Positions 5,323 to 7,549 of a stretch of DNA of 7,549 bases are shown piece by piece; positions within the stretch are counted from its first letter, which is position 1, and each line of letters begins with the position of its first letter. Source of the stretch: UBA6911 sp964481255 (GTDB taxonomy: Bacteria > Acidobacteriota > UBA6911). Below the pieces are notes generated by a model that was not told the origin of the DNA, searched no databases, and saw only the letters and a program-made list of their open reading frames with translations. The position numbers and the translations under genes are program-made. Where the stretch lies: positions 1 to 7,549 of the forward strand of contig CAYZTZ010000156.1 of assembly GCA_964481255.1 (NCBI GenBank). The letters are read 5' to 3'.

Positions 5323-7398
5323 GCCGAGCCTGCCTTTGCGATGCAGGACGTCGGCCACCTTCCTTAAGCCCAGATCCTCGAGGGTCTTTCGCGTCGGCCA
5401 GCCGCTGGACGTGTTGAAGCCCTCGAAGGCGTAGAACCTGGTCTTCCACTCCTCGAACCTGGCGCGGTCCAGTTTCCTGCCGGCCCCGTCCGAATAGGAC
5501 CATTTTTGAGTCTTTTGATCGTACATCGGCAGCAGGTCTCCCCGGGTGCTCTGATTGTAGACATAATCCGGGAAGACCTCCATGTCCCTGTGTCTCCCCT
5601 GCAGAGTCCAGATGGCCCGGTCCAGGGTGAAAATCCTGCGCCCGATCTCCATGCCGTCGGCGAAGGTGATGTTTTTGCCGGTCACGGCGTTGAAGAAACG
5701 CGGTTCGGCTTCCGGCGTGGGCCCCTTGCAGTCGGCGGTGTTGTTGGTGAAACACATGGGCCACAGCCAGCCGCAAAAACCGTTGGATCCGATCCAGAAT
5801 TTTTCATAGTGCTTGACCCAGGCGACCTGTTTGACCTTATGTTCCGAATATATGCCCGTGGGCCCGTCGCTGTAGTCCAGCATAAAGACGTCCCCCTGGT
5901 AGGGGATCATCGCGTCGGCTGTGATCCGGACCGCCTGTTCCGCGGTCAAGTACGGTTCCTTGCCGGCCATCTGGAAGGCCACGGGCATCCAGTGGAGGGG
6001 GTAATTGGCGATGTTGTGCAGCATCAGGTCCCTCTCCCCCATCAGGGCGCCGAATCCCCACTCCGCCTGCGTCCTGGGATCGTAGTGCATCGCGGTGCCC
6101 CAGTAGGCCAGATTCAGGGCGCCGCTGGCGATATCCTGGTCATAGGTCCCCCATTTCTTCGCGGCCCGGGCGAGGCCTTCGGCCAGGTCCTTGCCGATGC
6201 CTTCGCGCGAGGAGATCTGCTGCATGAACATTTCCAGGAACCCCATGGTGCCGAAAAGCTCCATCGGCAGGTCGCAATCGATCTGCTTCCCTTTGCCCAG
6301 CAGTCCGCGCTTGTAGAGGCTCTGGACGTAGCCCTGCATCGGCATAAACTGCCAGTGGCCGAGTCCGTATTTCTGCATGAGATCGTTCCCCCGGCGGGTC
6401 AGCTTGAGGCCGGCGCCTTCAAGCCGGACGGCCGCCGTGCCCGCGCAGACCGATTCGTTGCTGTCGCCGGTGGCCAGACGCTGGCGGCATCCTCGCGGGC
6501 ACGAAGCGCAGGCTGCGGCGCGCGCCGGCACGAGCGGGAGTGCGTTCGCGCCGAAATACGGGTTATTCGTGACATTGGCGCCGGCGGGGGAGCCGTTGAT
6601 CCAGAAGAACATCCCGCCCATCATGTCCTTTCTTCGCGGATTGTCCACATCCCAGAGAAACTGCCGGAACCACAGGCGGGATTCCATGAAGGCCTGGGGA
6701 TTCGCGATGGGAGCGCTCCCTGTGCCGATGACGCTGACAGCCTTGAGGTTTTTGGAGCCGAAGACGCCGCCGAAGCCGCCCAGGGCCGCTTGGGAGCCGG
6801 GGCCGTGGAGCAGGGCGCCGAGGCGGCTCCTGTTTTCCCCCGCAGGGCCGCAGCAGACCACGGCCGGAATCTGGGTGGTGTAGCTGTTGTGGAGGTCCGC
6901 CCATTCGCCGAATTTCAGATTAGGCATGACGCGCCGGGCAATCTCCTCCTGGGTGTCCCATGTATCCATGCCCCAGATACCCTTGGCGCTTTCAATCGTC
7001 ACCTTGTCGTTGATGATGTTGATCCAGACGGGGGCGTCGGCCGCCCCCTCGACCACGATGCCGTCCCAGCCGGCGAATTTGAGCTGGGCCGTGAAGCGCC
7101 CGCCGAAGTTGCTGTGCGCGAACCATTCGACAGGGTAGAGCATGGGGCCCAGGCCCTGGACTTCGCACCGTCCGGAGCCCGGCATGAAGGTGCCGGCGAA
7201 CGGGTGGGCTATGATGAGGATGAGGTTCCGGGGATCGAACGCCTCAAAGGGAAGCTGTTCGCCCACCAGATCGAAGAAAATGGCGGAACCCATCCCGTGG
7301 CCGCCGCCGTATTCCTCGTACATTTCGGTGGGGATCGTGCCGATGGATTTATCGGTCAGGTTTACCCTGAGTATCTTCCCTGTGTATCCGCCTTTCAT
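5320..7398 (-). CDS. Aldehyde:ferredoxin oxidoreductase (AOR) family tungsten/molybdopterin enzyme
   Basis: This is a full-length 692-residue AOR-family protein. The ATG at 7398 is preceded by AGGAG about 8 nt upstream, and the protein begins GGYTGKILRVNLT, the usual AOR start. Further hallmarks are GGGHGMG (31-37), GPAGENRSRLGAL (184-196), GGFGGVFGSKNLKAV (207-221), the Fe-S ligands CxxCxxxC at Cys297/300/304 with the fourth, Cys542, in GSNGFC, and a C-terminal GRRIFTLDRAIWTLQG (586-601). Known members carry a tungsten or molybdenum bis-pyranopterin next to a [4Fe-4S] cluster. They oxidise aldehydes to acids with ferredoxin, reduce acids in reverse, or in BamB-type complexes reduce benzoyl-CoA. 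The two DxxGL(D/C) motifs that help hold the pterin in classical AOR are here QKYGLG (342-347) and GSNGFC (537-542), without the acidic residues, which points to a divergent branch. The substrate is unknown. No signal peptide is present, so it is cytoplasmic. It is the first gene of a two-gene operon, with no ferredoxin, BamC-like or cofactor gene beside it in the window. Confidence 0.93.
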   Translation of the reverse strand: MKGGYTGKILRVNLTDKSIGTIPTEMYEEYGGGHGMGSAIFFDLVGEQLPFEAFDPRNLILIIAHPFAGTFMPGSGRCEVQGLGPMLYPVEWFAHSNFGGRFTAQLKFAGWDGIVVEGAADAPVWINIINDKVTIESAKGIWGMDTWDTQEEIARRVMPNLKFGEWADLHNSYTTQIPAVVCCGPAGENRSRLGALLHGPGSQAALGGFGGVFGSKNLKAVSVIGTGSAPIANPQAFMESRLWFRQFLWDVDNPRRKDMMGGMFFWINGSPAGANVTNNPYFGANALPLVPARAAACASCPRGCRQRLATGDSNESVCAGTAAVRLEGAGLKLTRRGNDLMQKYGLGHWQFMPMQGYVQSLYKRGLLGKGKQIDCDLPMELFGTMGFLEMFMQQISSREGIGKDLAEGLARAAKKWGTYDQDIASGALNLAYWGTAMHYDPRTQAEWGFGALMGERDLMLHNIANYPLHWMPVAFQMAGKEPYLTAEQAVRITADAMIPYQGDVFMLDYSDGPTGIYSEHKVKQVAWVKHYEKFWIGSNGFCGWLWPMCFTNNTADCKGPTPEAEPRFFNAVTGKNITFADGMEIGRRIFTLDRAIWTLQGRHRDMEVFPDYVYNQSTRGDLLPMYDQKTQKWSYSDGAGRKLDRARFEEWKTRFYAFEGFNTSSGWPTRKTLEDLGLRKVADVLHRKGRLG

Positions 7399-7429
7399 TT
7401 TCGTCGCTCCTGTCCTTCCGTCCGGGATT

Positions 7430-7458
7430 CATATCCTGTTGGACTGCCTTTGACGCAA
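7430..7458 (-). promoter_or_regulatory. Weak candidate promoter for the AOR operon
   Basis: On the minus strand TTGCGT (7453-7458) is followed after 17 nt by GATATG (7430-7435), or after 19 nt by TATGAA (7428-7433). Neither is a strong match. It sits between the upstream terminator and the AOR ribosome-binding site, where a promoter is expected. Confidence 0.25.
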
Positions 7459-7516
7459 CATCGGATGGGCCTCAAGTTCATGCTTAACCTACTGCAAGAC
7501 CCGATCGATACGCCAC

Positions 7517-7541
7517 AAAAAAGCAAGGCGAACCGATGCTT
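7517..7541 (-). terminator. Likely intrinsic terminator of an upstream minus-strand gene
   Basis: On the minus strand AAGCA (7541-7537) pairs with TGCTT (7525-7521), with an inner GG-TTCG-CC tetraloop and a small bulge on each side. The stem runs straight into a T-tract (7522-7517). The stable UUCG loop plus U-run is typical of Rho-independent termination. It implies a gene beyond the right edge on the same strand as AOR, transcribed separately from it. Confidence 0.55.
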
Positions 7542-7549
7542 ATTGCGGT

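Noticed and set aside
5306..5776. N-terminal extension of the 192-residue protein back into the AOR gene
   Set aside because: It overlaps AOR coding sequence out of frame and is low in complexity. The ATG at 5305 has an AGGAG site and recognisable protein starts there.
1..7549. CRISPR arrays, tRNA or rRNA genes, insertion sequences
   Set aside because: No regularly spaced repeats, cloverleaf-like segments, transposase motifs or terminal inverted repeats were seen. The only clear direct repeat is the intragenic 72-bp pair.

Overview
The window is GC-rich and has a Gram-negative gene content: a TonB-dependent outer-membrane receptor and several Sec-type signal peptides. It also carries a tungsten/molybdenum-pterin aldehyde:ferredoxin oxidoreductase (AOR) family enzyme, usually found in anaerobes, and a family GH10 xylanase. 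The small secreted protein that opens with DISGKW resembles proteins I associate with Acidobacteriota. An anaerobic or facultative plant-polymer-degrading acidobacterium, or a similar didermal bacterium, is my best guess. No rRNA or other marker settles the taxonomy.

Layout, left to right. (1) At 2-379 (+) is the 3' end of a gene cut by the window edge. Its first ~41 residues match the NuoF/HydB-type NADH-dehydrogenase flavoprotein, but the rest does not follow that family. (2) At 485-958 (-) is a small secreted protein of unknown function, convergent with the first gene. (3) At 959-1494 is a divergent intergenic region with a TATAAT box facing each way and several small hairpins. (4) At 1495-3351 (+) is a complete BtuB-like TonB-dependent receptor. 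(5) At 3407-4537 (-) is a complete secreted GH10 endo-1,4-beta-xylanase, convergent with the receptor. (6) At 4727-7398 (-) is a two-gene operon. A 692-residue AOR-family oxidoreductase is followed after 14 nt by a 192-residue protein of unknown function that carries an internal 24-residue tandem duplication. (7) At 7399-7549 is the upstream region of that operon. It includes a likely intrinsic terminator belonging to a minus-strand gene outside the window, so the operon probably has its own promoter.

Functional reading. The receptor and the xylanase could both serve nutrient capture, with the xylanase cutting xylan outside the cytoplasm and the receptor importing a ligand across the outer membrane. 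They are convergent rather than co-transcribed, however, and the receptor's plug looks like a cobalamin-type receptor, so a shared pathway is not shown. The least ordinary part is the AOR operon. The oxidoreductase has the Fe-S cysteines of the family but lacks the acidic residues of the two classical DxxGL(D/C) motifs. Its only visible partner is not a ferredoxin or electron-transfer subunit but the duplicated small protein.
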